Shown piece by piece: positions 45,268 to 56,740 of a stretch of 64,000 nt of DNA. The stretch lies in contig JAKOGI010001328.1 in assembly GCA_029747015.1 (NCBI GenBank), positions 94,501 to 158,500 on the forward strand, given 5' to 3'. The stretch's first letter is position 1. Every line of letters starts with the position of its first letter. A program made the translations under genes and the position numbers. A model generated the notes under the pieces. It was not told the DNA's origin. It did not search any database and saw only the letters and a list, made by a program, of their open reading frames with translations. This DNA comes from Carnegiea gigantea. Lineage: Eukaryota > Streptophyta > Magnoliopsida > Caryophyllales > Cactaceae.

Positions 45268-45523
45268 ACAAAATCAATTCCCACCCAAATTTGTACGGGA
45301 TGTCTTCCAATTTCAAATTCACTGTTCTAAGGTCGATACTTTTCAAAAACCCAAAAGGTTTATAGGCAATGGATCGAGGAGGTTCAGTATTTTTACCTTC
45401 CATGAGGGCCGTCAGAAATTGTGTAGGTGCAAACAGGGCTGTGGCTGTTTGCAAGGCTGTGCCCTGTGTCTGGTTGCCCTGGGTCAAGGTCGAGGAGCTC
45501 TCGAAGCTAATGGGGAACGCCAT
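45268..45523 (-). pseudogene. Envelope-like third ORF, N-terminal part
   Basis: The frame starting MAFPISFESS at 45523 runs to KFGWELIL before a shift near 45270-45285 moves the coding into the frame of the following part. The overlap is consistent with a one-base change. It starts about 430 bp after the end of pol and in a different frame. Simple stop-codon readthrough from pol, as reported for soybean SIRE1, would therefore not reach it in this copy. Confidence 0.55.
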
Positions 45524-45954
45524 TTTTCAGAGGAAGGAGAGAGATTAGGGTTTCTTGAACAGAGTTTCAATGCAAGAGAGTTTTGGTGGAGGTGAGGGAT
45601 TGAGCAAGAGCTTTAAAGAGAGAGAGAGATGTGCGAAATCTTTAAAAGATTTTGCCCGTTTTTGCAACGACCTTTAGCATTTGTTGCGCACGCCTCGGGA
45701 AGAGATTAGCAGTTTTCAATTTGTTGCACACATTTGACAAACAAGAGGCGTACCTGTTTCTGATGCTTGTTCTTGAGGTTACTTGCTCGGTAACATTGGA
45801 CAATAAGGGCAATCTCATTAGACCTCAACGAGTGTCAGCAAGTTGCAAACCTCACATATGCTAAACATAGCACACAAGTTGATTGCAAACAAAAATTTAA
45901 CATGTTGTACCCGTCACTTTTAAATTTTGCAAACAGGGAGAGAGAACAGGTTGG

Positions 45955-46740
45955 TCAGGTTGTTCTAATTAAGCCTAGTTCGAGTCTATTCCTTTCAAAT
46001 TGTTCTCTACTCAATGCCTTTGTGAATATATCAGCAATTTGATTTTCAGTGGCACAAAAATTCATTGAGATCACTCCCTTTTCAACATTGTCTCTCAAGA
46101 AATGATGACGAATGTCAATATGTTTTGTTCTTTTGTGTTGACATGGATTTTTGGCAATGTTAATTGCACTTGTATTGTCACAATAAATAGGAATGCATCC
46201 TATGTCAACACAAAAGTCCTTGAGTTGTTGTCTTATCCATAATAACTGAGCACAACAAGATGCAGCTGCCACATACTCAGCTTCTGCTGTGGACAAGGCA
46301 ACAGAGAGTTGTTTCTTGGTTGCCCAAGATACCAAACAAGGTCCAAGAAAGTGAGCCATACCTGAGGTGCTTTTCCTATCAACCAAGAAACCTGCGTAAT
46401 CAGCATCAGCATACCCAACAAGATCAAAGTTGCAACCTTTAGGATACCATAAGGCTAGATCAGGTGTATGTCTTAAGTACCTTAAAATCCTTTTTACAGC
46501 CTTAAGATGAGTTTCTTTAGGGTTTGACTGAAAACGTGCACATAGACCAACACTAAAAACAATGTCAGGTCTACTAGCAGTTAGATATAAGAGTGACCCT
46601 ATCATGCCCCTATAGGATTTCTCCTCAACTGAGGCACTGCCGTCATCCATTGCCAACCTAGTTGAAGGAGAGATGGGAGTATCAATGGGCTTGGCTGACT
46701 CCATCCCAAAACGCTTAAGTAATTCCTTAATATACTTTTG
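45955..46740 (-). pseudogene. Copia RNase H and C-terminal RT
   Basis: This frame follows the TAA at 46741 without a shift. It reads RYRGMIGSLLYLTASRPDI-like sequence, then LVGYADADYAGFL (RNase H Asp), STAEAEYVAAASC (Glu), YCDNTSAI and RTKHIDIRHHFLRD. These are the ordered motifs of the copia RNase H domain, which removes RNA from the hybrid during reverse transcription. The domain is intact. The C-terminus at 45955 ends ELGLIRTT. Confidence 0.8.
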
Positions 46741-47240
46741 TTAATGGATCATGGTGCCGTTTGAAGTTTGCTTGATTTGCAAGCCTAAAAAGAAATTAAG
46801 CTCACCCATCATGCTCATTTCAAACTCACTCCTCATCATTTTTGAAAATTCATTGCACAATTTATGATGAGTTGCACCAAATATGATGTTATCGACATAT
46901 ACTTGGACAATCAACAAATGTTCCCCCTTAGATTTTAGAAACAAGGTATTGTCTACCTTGCCTCTTGCAAAATTATTTTCCAATAAAAAGCTTGACAACC
47001 GCTCATACCAAGCTCTAGGAGCTTGTTTTAAACCATAAAGTGCCTTGTCAAGTTTGAAAACATGGTTAGGAAATTCATCACTTTCAAAACCGGGGGGTTG
47101 TTTGACATACACTTCCTCTTTAAGGTACCCATTTAGAAACGCACTTTTAACATCCATTTGATATAACTTGATCTCCATGTGGGCTGCAAAAGCTATCAAG
47201 ATTCGAATGGCTTCCATCCTTGCAACAGGTGCAAAAGTCT
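46741..47240 (-). pseudogene. Copia reverse transcriptase core
   Basis: The frame reads [26 protein letters not shown], then [16 protein letters not shown], then [11 protein letters not shown]. These are the copia RT motifs. The catalytic motif should be YVDD; here the codons are GAT AAC, giving YVDN and losing the second metal-binding Asp. A one-base loss near 47240 shifts the frame from the preceding part, and a TAA at 46741 follows. The enzyme would be inactive. Confidence 0.8.
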
Positions 47241-47846
47241 CTCATAATCAATTCCCTCTTCTTGGTTGTAGCCTTGAACCACCAGCCGGGCCTTGTTCCT
47301 AGTGACTGTTCCGCACTCATCTAGCTTGTTACGGAACACCTACTTGGTTCCAATGATTGTTCTATCCTCTGGCCGTGGCACAAGGTGCCATACCTTGTTT
47401 CTTTCGAACTGATGGAGTTCTTCTTGCATGGGTGTGACCCAATCTGAATCTGCAAGAGCTTCATTAATATTCCTAGGCACAATTTTTGAGAGAAAAGCAT
47501 AGAAAGCACAGAAATTTTTAAGCCTAGATCTAGTTTGAACTCCTGTATTAATATCAGACAAAATTTGATCAAGAGGACGTGAACTTTGGTATTTCCATGA
47601 TCGTGGTGAAAGTGGGTTCACAGATATGCTCTCCATCCTAGCTGGAATACTTGGCCAAACAAGTTCAGGTCCTGTTCCCAAGCCTGTTTGGGAGCCTGTT
47701 CCTAAAATTATCTCAGAAGGGTTCGGCTGATGTTGTCCCGAACAGGGTTCCACCCTGTTTCCCCTTGTTTGGTTCACACCCTGCCTACCTTCCTGTAGAA
47801 CAGCTTCAGGCCTTGATCTCTCAGGTTGATCCTTACCTGGTTCATC
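47241..47846 (-). pseudogene. Copia integrase-RT linker and RT N-terminus
   Basis: It continues the integrase frame after a TAA (47847). Residues WVTPMQEELHQFERNKVWHLVPRP and then VVQGYNQEEGIDY mark the start of copia RT. A TAG at 47340 replaces the Trp usual in GTKWVF. The frame is lost near 47240. The upstream linker is rich in Pro, Ser and Gly, as is common. Confidence 0.75.
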
Positions 47847-49259
47847 TTAAAGCAGCATGTCTTTTTTAACAAGACCTAGTGCGAGGTCTTCCTCCTGTGC
47901 ATCATTCTCACTTAGAGAGTTAGTTTCATCAAAAAGCACATGCACACTTTCTTCAACACACAAGGTTCTCTTATTAAACACTTTGTATGCCTTACTATGT
48001 GAGGAGTAACCGAGGAATATTGCCTCGTCACTCCTTGGATCAAATTTCCCTAAGGCATCCTTTCCATTATTATGCACAAAACATTTACACCCAAAAACTC
48101 TCAAATGCAAAATATTTGGTTTTCTTCCTTTGAGGTTCTCATAAGGAGTTTTGTTAAGAACAGGTCTAATCATGCATCTATTTATAATGTAACATGATGT
48201 GTTTAAAGCTTCTGCCCAAAAATTTCTAGGAAGACCACTAGCAACAAGCATTGTTCTAGTCATGTCCTCTAGAGTACGATTTTTGCGCTCTACCACCCCG
48301 TTCTGTTGGGGTGTTCTTGGAGCTAAAAAATTGTGATCAACACCATGCTCATTACAATAGTCAATAAAGCTCGAATTTTCAAATTCTGTACCATGGTCCG
48401 ACCTTATGCATACCAAAGAGTGTCCTACCCTCTTTTCAGTCTTTTTAATGAAAGCAAGAAATTTTTCAAAAGTTTCATCTTTAGAAGCCAAAAACAAAGT
48501 CCAAGTGAAACGAGAGTAGTCATCCACTATCACAAGCACATACCTCTTGCCACCTCGGCTCATGATCCTCATTGGACCACATAGATCCATATTTATTAAT
48601 TCAAGGGGTCGAGTAGTGCTTATACACTTTTTAGACTTAAATGAATTTTTGACTTGTTTGCCTTTGGCACATGCATCACATACCTTGTCATCATTGAATT
48701 TGATGGAAGGTAAGCCAACTACTAAATCTTTGGTTACAAGTTTGTTCAAAAGAGAGTGGCTTGCATGACCTAGTCTTTTGTGCCAAAGCATAACATCATC
48801 TTTTAAGGCACTCAAACAAGTCAAATTATTTTGGGGAAGAGTAGAAATACACACTTTATAAACATTTTTGTGTCGCTTCCCCCTCAACACAACATCTCCT
48901 GTGTTCATGTTTACAATCAAGCAACGTGTTGGAGAGAACACTACTAGGTTGTCTTTGTCACACAGTTGGGACACACTTAGCAAGTTGTGTTTTAAACCAT
49001 CCACAAAATAAACATTGTCAATTGAATGGGAGAGTGACTCACCTATCTTACCTATACCGACAATTGTCCCAGATTTGCCGTTTCCAAATGCTACACTCCC
49101 TCCTTCTGATGCTGTAAGTGAGAGAAAATTGGATTTTTCACCAGTCATATGCCTCGAACACCCACTGTCAACATACCACAGCTGCCTGTTCCCTAGACTG
49201 TTTCCTGCACTGTTTGCTGGGTTGCTTGCTGGGTTGTTCTCTCTCACTTCAGCCTGCAA
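47847..49259 (-). pseudogene. Copia protease, GAG-pre-integrase and integrase
   Basis: This 470-codon open frame starts with aspartic protease (WYVDSGCSRHMTG at about 29-41). It then has the zinc site (WHKRLGHASH, then CDACAKGK) and the integrase core: Asp in INMDLCGPM, Asp in RSDHGTEF and Glu in PQQNGVVERKNRT. All catalytic residues are present. It is in the same frame as gag but separated from it by TAA (49371) and TGA (near 49266). The end at 47847 is a stop inside the linker, so the ORF is a fragment of pol. Confidence 0.85.
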
Positions 49260-49370
49260 AACAAATCAAGGGTTAGTTTTGGGAACCCAGATCCACTTGG
49301 GTCCCACTCCTTTAGACATGTAAATCTCATCTTTCCTAACCCACATTTGTTTTACATGCACTGAGTTCTT

Positions 49371-51026
49371 TTAAATGGCATACTTTCTTATAGGACAAGC
49401 ATATCGATAATGCCCCGTTTTACCACAATGAAAACAAACAATATTTTCAGGTAATCCTACATATTTGTTATTCACTGGGTAGTTCATCTTAGGCACAAAA
49501 CCTAGTCCTCTTCTATTTTGACTATGATGAGTGTTTAACAATTCCAATGCCCTTGAGGACCTGTTCCAGAGCTTGTTTGCGGCAAGGTCCGATTTTAAGT
49601 GTTTTATTTTTTCAAGCAAGTTTCTGTTTTCTTCCAGCAAAGACTCGACCTTACCTTTTAAGTCAAGTGATTCTTTTTCTAGCTCAGTCAGTTTAGTGGA
49701 ACAAGTCTCTTCTTTCATGAGTAGAGTTTCTTTAAGCACATTGATGTTTTCATGCAAGGCAAGAGTCTCTTTGTCAACTTCAAGCTTTTCTAATTTAAGG
49801 GTTTCATTTTCAAGTTCTAAATCTCGAACATCCCCTTTTAATTCAGCACATATATCCATTATATTGTACACTAATTTCTCAAGAGTTGATTTATTTAGAC
49901 CACGTACCTTGTTCTTGAGTTGAGTCAGACTATCCGTTGACCCATCATCTGAATCAGTATCACTCCTTGCCATGAGTGCTAAATCAGCTTCCCCAGCTTC
50001 AGACCCTTCCTCATCCTCACTTGAATCTCCCCAGGCCGCGAGCATAGCTTTTGAGAACCTTTTCGTTGAGCTGCTTACACCCTGTTTCCTCCCCTGTTTT
50101 CTGGGGTGTTCGGGTTCTTGTTCTTCCTTGTGCAGTGGGCAGTTTCTCACAATGTGGTCTAGCTTACCACACTTAAAACACCCAGTGAACTGTTCCCGAG
50201 GGGTGTTCCTGGCTTTTCCGAAGTCCTTCCTTTTGATGTTTTCTTTGACTTTCTTGAAGAACTTCTTAAATTTTTGAGTCATCATGGCAATCTCCTCCTC
50301 CTCAGAATCAGAATCATCTTCTAAGACCTTTAGTGCAAGACCTCGTTCTCTCTTTGTCTCATCTTTCTGTTGAGAATATTTCCTAAGTTCATATGTTTGG
50401 AGGTTTCCAGTCAGCTCATCTAAGGTGATCTTGTTCATGTCCTTAGCTTCTTGGATGGCCGTTACTTTTGCTTCCCAAGAATGAGGTAAAATTCTTAGGA
50501 TCTTCCTTACCAATTCTTCGATGGTGAAGGATTTTCCCAAGGATTTCAACTCATTCGTTATGTGAGTGAAGCGAGTGTACATGTCCATCACACTTTCCCG
50601 ATCACCCATCTCGAACAGCTCATACTTTCTCATAAACAATTCAATCCGGGATTGCTTTACTTGATTGGTCCCTTCGTGAGCTACTTGCAAAGCATCCCAG
50701 ATTTCTTTGGCCGACTCACATTCAGATATGCGAGTATATTCATCAGGACCTAGGCTAAAATATAGAAGTTTCTTGGCCTTGGCATTCTTCTCCATCATCT
50801 TGTAATCTTCAGCATTGAACTCCTTAGGCTCCTTGGGGATTGACTTTCCATCTTCAGTTGTTTTCTTAGGGATGAGTGGTCCATGCTTGATGAGCATCCA
50901 CAACTCATAGCCCTCGGCTTGGATGTAGTTTTCCATCCTATTCTTCCACCAACTATAGTGTTGGCCATTAAAATATGGTGGACGAGTTATGGATTGACCT
51001 TCAAGCATGCCTTGTGGAGTACTCAT
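49371..51026 (-). CDS. Sirevirus-type Gag, intact frame
   Basis: This open frame of 551 codons begins at the ATG 45 bp from the primer site. The capsid-like part (residues about 10-240) has RPPYFNGQHYSWWKNRM and IWDALQVAHEGTNQVKQSRI. A first zinc knuckle CX2CX4HX4C (CFKCGKLDHIVRNC) is at about 285. A long Glu/Lys/Leu coiled coil spans about 370-490, and a second knuckle (CFHCGKTGHYRYAC) lies near the end. This two-knuckle, coiled-coil layout is typical of Sirevirus Gag. It forms the particle and binds RNA. It is the only full-length frame of the element. Plus-strand ORFs inside it are shadows. Confidence 0.8.
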   Translation of the reverse strand: MSTPQGMLEGQSITRPPYFNGQHYSWWKNRMENYIQAEGYELWMLIKHGPLIPKKTTEDGKSIPKEPKEFNAEDYKMMEKNAKAKKLLYFSLGPDEYTRISECESAKEIWDALQVAHEGTNQVKQSRIELFMRKYELFEMGDRESVMDMYTRFTHITNELKSLGKSFTIEELVRKILRILPHSWEAKVTAIQEAKDMNKITLDELTGNLQTYELRKYSQQKDETKRERGLALKVLEDDSDSEEEEIAMMTQKFKKFFKKVKENIKRKDFGKARNTPREQFTGCFKCGKLDHIVRNCPLHKEEQEPEHPRKQGRKQGVSSSTKRFSKAMLAAWGDSSEDEEGSEAGEADLALMARSDTDSDDGSTDSLTQLKNKVRGLNKSTLEKLVYNIMDICAELKGDVRDLELENETLKLEKLEVDKETLALHENINVLKETLLMKEETCSTKLTELEKESLDLKGKVESLLEENRNLLEKIKHLKSDLAANKLWNRSSRALELLNTHHSQNRRGLGFVPKMNYPVNNKYVGLPENIVCFHCGKTGHYRYACPIRKYAI

Positions 51027-51070
51027 CTTTAAGGATCTCTCAAAGGTGCTAGCTTTTCAAAGGAGAACCT

Positions 51071-51082
51071 GCTCTGATACCA
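51071..51082 (-). other. Primer-binding site of the Sirevirus-type element
   Basis: The plus-strand GCTCTGATACCA is the exact reverse complement of TGGTATCAGAGC (initiator tRNA-Met), 2 bp from the LTR. Confidence 0.9.
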
Positions 51083-51084
51083 CT

Positions 51085-52587
51085 TGTTGATTTAGAGAGT
51101 ACACAACCACAAGAGGGGGGGTGAATTGTGGTGTTCGATTTTCCCAGGTTGCTGACAAACAGTCTTAGACCCTGTTCGCACAGGTTGTTTCTGAGATAAG
51201 CAGAAGCAAAAATCTAACAAAATTGAATGCGGAAATAATGGACACAGGATTTTTACGTGGAAAACACCTCTAACCCAACTGAGGTTAAAAACCACGACCT
51301 ACCTCGTGTAGGATTTAAACACTTCACTAAATGGGCTAATCACGTTACAATAGTAACACACCTTGTTACAACTTGTAACACACGTAACTGTCTTCCCTAA
51401 GACAAGTTACCCCACGTCCAAAATCCCCTTGATTTGGACACACACTCTACTCACTCTTATGAAAGAAGAATGTAAAGAAAAAATACCCTATTACAATGCT
51501 TCTCAACTAAGCTAATATAGGGTACAATGAAGTCCTAGTATGCCAACTTTGAAAGCTTAATTAATTCACTCACAAGGCTCGGTTTTCTTTTCAAATGTTT
51601 TAGCTCATGAACTCAGATTTTTTCTCTTTGAAGACCGATGTCTCCAAGATTGTAAGAAGTCGCCTTTTGTAGTGCTTGGAAAACAATTCATCAAATTTTT
51701 GGAAACTAAAAAATCTGAAGAATATAGAATCCTTGACCCACAAGGGATGGAAAAACTATTTCTGAAATTTTTGGAAACTAAAATCTTAGAGAAAATAGAA
51801 TCCTATAGCCACAAGGGGTAAGGTGACATGAGCTGAAAAACACTTCCTGAACCGCATGCATGAGGCGGTGTTCTTTAGCAGTTAGCCCATGTTTTTCTCA
51901 ACTACCTTATCCACTTGCCAAAAATTGGATATTCTTTTTATTCAAAAAGATTTTGCAAATCCCTTAAGATTTTTGATAACCGTTTTTAAGGTAAGGAATA
52001 AGATACTCCATAGAAAAATCTTTCTTGCAAATCTTTGAAGAAGGTGCTCAAAATCCAAAAGATAAAAATCGTGCAAAGCAGTTTTTCGCAGCTTATTCGG
52101 GAAACACCCTGATCGCCCTGTTCCCAGGGTTGTTCTGAAGGGTGATCCGAAATGTTTTCCGAAAAGCAAAACCGTTTCCAGTGAGTGGTAAATTAAAACT
52201 TTCTAATTGGCATATTAACAAAAGTCTAAAAATATAAAACCAAATCAAATCAAGACATCTTGTTGTAACCACTAGTCATCTTGTAGAACGACTTTGCTGC
52301 AAACACATCACAGAATATGCTTCAAACACCGCACAGAACCTGTTTGTCACAGCTGCACATATCTTATGTTTCAAACACTTCTCAGGATATGCTTCAAAAC
52401 CCCTCACAGAACCTGTTCCTCACAGGTGTTCTTACATTGCTGACTTGAGTACCTGTTCTTGATAAACCATTAGTCAAGCAGTTTTAATATATTGAGAACA
52501 ACAGTAAGGTCCTGTTTGGAAAGCCTGTTTGGAGCAACAACAACAACACTTGGATTTGTTATCATCAAAACTTTATACATTCTAACA
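51085..52587 (-). repeat. 5' LTR of the Sirevirus-type element
   Basis: 1503 bp, plus-strand TGTTGATTTAG to TTCTAACA. It adjoins the primer-binding site on its left. Followed by ATGTG, the imperfect copy of ATATG at 41587-41591. Confidence 0.9.
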
Positions 52588-52930
52588 ATGTGCTCCAAAA
52601 AATTAAAACAGTAACCAAAATGTAGGAAAATCCTACACTGGAATGGTTCTCTTTTCTGGTTTTTTGTTTGTTCCTACATAGCCTCAACAGATTAGTTAGA
52701 ACTATTATTTTGTAGTAAACAAACACTAAAAATTAGATTAAATTGATCCTAAAACAAAAACAAGTACAAACTCTAAATATTAACTCAAATCAAAAATCTA
52801 AAACAAAGAAATCTAAACTAAACTAAACTACAAAAACTAAATAAAAGTCAATCAAAACCAAAAATCACAAATATGAAACTAAAACGAAAATGACTCAAAT
52901 GACTCGATGCAACAAAATTTCATAAACCCA
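52588..52930 (-). mobile_element. Leader of element H, right of the copia insertion
   Basis: A-rich on the plus strand, it continues the leader interrupted at 41591. It has no coding domain. It ends at the primer-binding site. Confidence 0.6.
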
Positions 52931-52948
52931 TCCCCAGCAACGGTGCTA
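52931..52948 (-). other. Primer-binding site of element H
   Basis: The minus strand reads AGCACCGTTGCTGGGGA. This is a slightly changed form of TGGCGCCGTTGCNGGGGA, the primer site typical of Tat/Athila elements. Confidence 0.7.
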
Positions 52949-52954
52949 AAAACT

Positions 52955-54461
52955 TATTGAAAATTCCGCAAGCACACAGTTTATCATCGTTATAGTTACG
53001 GGTGTCGATCCTCAAGGATGGGTTATGAAATTAGGTTACAACTTAGTGTCGAAGCTCTCGTTACGAATATGAAATAGTAAACAAAAAAAAACCCAGAAAC
53101 TTAGATTTAACAACAGTTAACAAAACTTAAGGAATTGAACCTGAGCAGCCTAACATACACTAGTGGACCCTAATGAATAAGTGAAACATATATGGGTAGC
53201 TACAGGCTAATATCCACTAGCCTCTTGTCTCATATAAGAATTAAAAGCAAAATGGTATACTAAGAAAGCCTGACACTGAGTTAATGGAAGCAGAATACTA
53301 ACTAGAACCCAGCTTCATTGATGATTACCAAAGCCCTCACCATTCGAAAACACATTGCAACATCCAAATATATAGATTAATCACTGTGCCAATGTAGACT
53401 TGATGTAACCGAGACCAAATTTGAGGACTCAGATTTGTCAAGCATTCAAAGTGAAGATAAAGAATAAGGCCTAGGTTATTTGCATAAGCCCACAACGAAC
53501 TGACAAGCTGGATCAAGACAGAGAACAGGGATTGAAATTCGAACCAAAACAAACTTGATATTTCAACACCAAGTAGAATGTTTTCGCTATACAATTAAAA
53601 TCTAGCATCGATTATAATAATTTGTGACTCTAGAACTTGATCTGAAACTAAAAACGAAAAAATTTAAACTAAGAACTCTGCCTTATGCTAATGCCTTTAG
53701 TTCTCTCCCTTTTTTAAGCCCCAAATTCGCTCTCTTAATTCCTCGGAACAGAGTCTTTCTTCCCCCATTAACTGCTTCCATTAGGGCCCTTATAACTGCT
53801 TGAACCTTCATGGTGATTATGATGGAATTGATAGGTAACCATTGTAAAGAGTAATAGCAATGATTGAAGGAAGAGAGATAGAGAGGGGCCATGGCTTTTT
53901 TTAGAGGTAGAAAAAGAGACAGCAACTTCTGGCTCTGGAGTCTTGGGATCTTGGGTTAGTGTTGGGGAAGAAAGAAGAAGAAAAGAAGTGGACCAACACC
54001 GGGCATCACATGACTTAGTGAAAGAGGAAAAAAATAGACTGAGGGACGACTCAACTGGGTTTGGGTCATGGCTGGAGGCGCGCCTGGACTGGCCCACCCG
54101 AGAGGAAGAAAGAGAAGGGGCTGAGGAGGGGGGAAGGTATAATGGGCTTGAAGCTGGGTTGCTACACCGAGATGAGGGAGCCCATCCAAGGGGAGATAGG
54201 AAAGAAGGAGAAGACGGGCCTGGGTTACACAATTGGGCCGCAAAGAAGGAATAAGGGAAGGGCGCATGTGAGCTTTGTGCTGGGCTTCATTTTCTTCCTT
54301 CTTCATTTCCCACTCGATCCAAAGTTTATTTTAAGCTAGTTATTCATCTTTTCCTATGTTTTTTTTCCAATTCCTCCAAAATAAACAAGACAACATTAAA
54401 CTTGTAATTAAATAATTTATTTCAAGCAAATTATTAGGTAATAAAGGGGTATAAAATATCA
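52955..54461 (-). repeat. 5' LTR of Tat/Athila-like element H
   Basis: On the plus strand it starts TATTGAAAATTCCGCAAG (TGTTGA-type with one change) beside the primer site. It probably ends at GGTATAAAATATCA (54461), giving about 1.5 kb. Right of 54461 the sequence matches LTR G1 tail sequence in plus orientation, which supports the boundary. No partner LTR is present. ORFs at 53683-54339 lie in the GC-richer part and are not considered genes. Confidence 0.5.
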
Positions 54462-54900
54462 TAATTTTTGGTTGAACAAATTTGTTGTCCTTTCAATAGA
54501 TGCTTAGTTTAATTTACTTTGTATTAATTTATAAATTGTGCTATGATTTATAAGCATGTTAGTGACCTATTATCGGCCTGTCTTTATGCATCTACCCTTA
54601 AGTACTATGGGGATGAAAACTTTTCGCTTGTACATTTCACGACAACTTTTTTGGCGAAACATGTTTCAAGAAATAAAGATTTAAAATTTCAAAAATTATG
54701 AAGAAATTTTTGAACAAGCCGAAAAGATTTTGGTTTTCTTTTGGGAGATATGTGTCATTTCGATTGACCATGCCCTCTTGTACCTTAGTTACTATGTTAT
54801 ATATAGATATCGTGTGCATGACAGAATTTAGTTCAAAGTGTCACATTCAATGGCCAATCTTAATGTCGAAGATTTTTAAAGCAAGTTGAAGAATTTTCTA
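54462..54900 (+). repeat. LTR tail and leader fragment G2, related to G1
   Basis: It matches 16740-17110 in the same order (TAGATGCTTA, TTTATAAGCATGTTAGTGACC, then GGAAATATGTG/GGAGATATGTG, TATATAGAT and GTGTGCATGA). A likely LTR end is at 54644 (ACGACA), followed by TTTTTGGCGAAAC, a degraded primer site. It was the target of element H. Confidence 0.6.
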
Positions 54901-56740
54901 AAACAATTGATTATGTTTTTATCTATGTATATCACAAATCCATAAGTCATACAATTTATGCAAATTGAGGATTTGATATTATTTTAACCTTATTTAAATC
55001 TTATAAGCCTAGCTAATTTGTCCTTTTTAAACCATGTGGACTAATAATAGCTGGGTAACTCATTATCAAAATTTATGTAAATTAGCACTAGTCCTACATG
55101 AAGCTTTAACATAGAAACATGTTATAGGATGAACTAGAAAATTAGTTCTTGTATGAAAAACTGTAATTGGTTAGTCGTATCCCAAAGTAGATGTTCAACA
55201 ATATATACCTTAACCTTACTAATGATTAAAAAAATTTGATAGGTACTTGAATACAGACTTTTGCGACATCTTCTCTCGGAACTGTTCTATTGATAATTTC
55301 AAGAAGCTCATCATATTCTCTAAAAAGCAATTCTTTGACACTCCTGGCTTGCCTTCTAAGCATCTGGGTCTATATCAAGCACATATTTGTCAACAATATA
55401 CTATAAATACTTATTTTTCGTTTTATTATCCTATCACCATCACTTTAAGGAGTTATCACATTTTTTTATGATCTCCCATTCAATTGGTATATTTTATAGG
55501 ATTTATTGTCAAACATTTACAAATGAATTTTACCTATAATGATATTTGGATCTAGTATTATACAAAAAAAGTTAGAAATGATAATGAAATCTATACATGA
55601 TTTAAACCCAAGTCACCCTAATTAATATCCAAATGAAAACTTGAGAATGGATTTTAAACAAATTTTTTGGGGTGTATTAAAACAAGCATATATAGTTGTA
55701 GAAACAATATGGGCACTAGTTCAGATGTGTCCTCCCTAACACCCATATTTTTTTTCTTGCAATCAAAAGAAAGAAAAACTATCATATGTAACCTTTTTTT
55801 GCATCCCCTTATCTAAGCCTCAAGCCATATGCTGGAAAACCCTAATTAGTGACCCCTACGACTCGCCACTAGCTTTTTCTCTATGTCACAAGTTAGGTAG
55901 TCACCACTCCATTCAACTTGCTCACTTCCTAATCAAGTAGCTGTTGCTTGTTATGCACTTATGCCCTCTCTATCAAATCCCCCTCTGTTTCAGTTTCTAT
56001 CACACACTTGTTGCGATCCTTGGCTAACTATCGGTTGATTGTTTAGGGAAGATGTGAGCAAACACACGCACGATATACGCTAGGTGGAGACATCCCTCTA
56101 GGCTATTTCTTTGACTAGTTGTTGCCTTCATTTTACCTTAAAACATTGATTCGATGCTCTCTTCATGCCTTCTCCAAATGTAGAAGATAAGTTAGCTTTC
56201 CTAATTACCTTAAGATGACTTAGTGAGGAATTCTTCACATAGACCCTCACCTTGACTTCAAATTTCAATATTGAACTATATTTTTATGTTGGGTAAAGGT
56301 TGAAGATCTACTCTACTTTCACAAGCAAATGTAGTTGGTCATATTTTGAAATCGACAAGTTTCTAGCTATCGAATAAGTGATACCTTACCCTAATAGGCG
56401 AAGATCCTCTTAAAGCATAAATGAACAAAATGAAGTCTTTACCTTTTAGCATGTCAAGTGCGAGATTGGCCTAGACAAACCATAGGGCCAGTAGTGCGTT
56501 TTTAAAGTTAGTAACTTGATCAATGTAAGAATCGATCTCAACCTTGATGAGCAGTAAATATCACTGGTCCTATAGCCACATTTTAGTTTAAATTTATGTA
56601 ATTTGAGGATTTAACACCAAGAATTTTCACAAATTGATGAATTTGGCTTCGTCTTCTTCTCCTAATTGGTTGATAAATTGCAAAATGCTAAGAATCTGCT
56701 CCTTTTTTTCATTTTTTTAATCCCAATTTGACATGATTTT
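54901..56740. other. Unassigned AT-rich stretch
   Basis: I see no gene or recognisable domain on either strand here. The ORF at 55247-55471 has no known motif. It may continue the interior of fragment G2. Confidence 0.4.

Larger units (their letters stand above)
41592..52587 (-). mobile_element. Sirevirus-type Ty1/copia element, 11 kb, complete in structure
   Basis: LTRs lie at 51085-52587 (5') and 41592-43089 (3'). There is a tRNA-Met primer site at 51071-51082, a purine tract at 43090 and flanking ATATG/ATGTG (4 of 5 bases match). The order gag, protease, integrase, reverse transcriptase, RNase H marks Ty1/copia. The 11-kb length, the long Gag with coiled coil and two zinc knuckles, and a third ORF after pol point to the Sirevirus (SIRE/Maximus) group. 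Stops, two frameshifts and an RT active-site change make it inactive. It was inserted in the leader of element H. Confidence 0.85.

Noticed and set aside
53943..54339. Overlapping ORFs on both strands of a GC-richer block
   Set aside because: They are low-complexity frames inside LTR H without recognisable domains.
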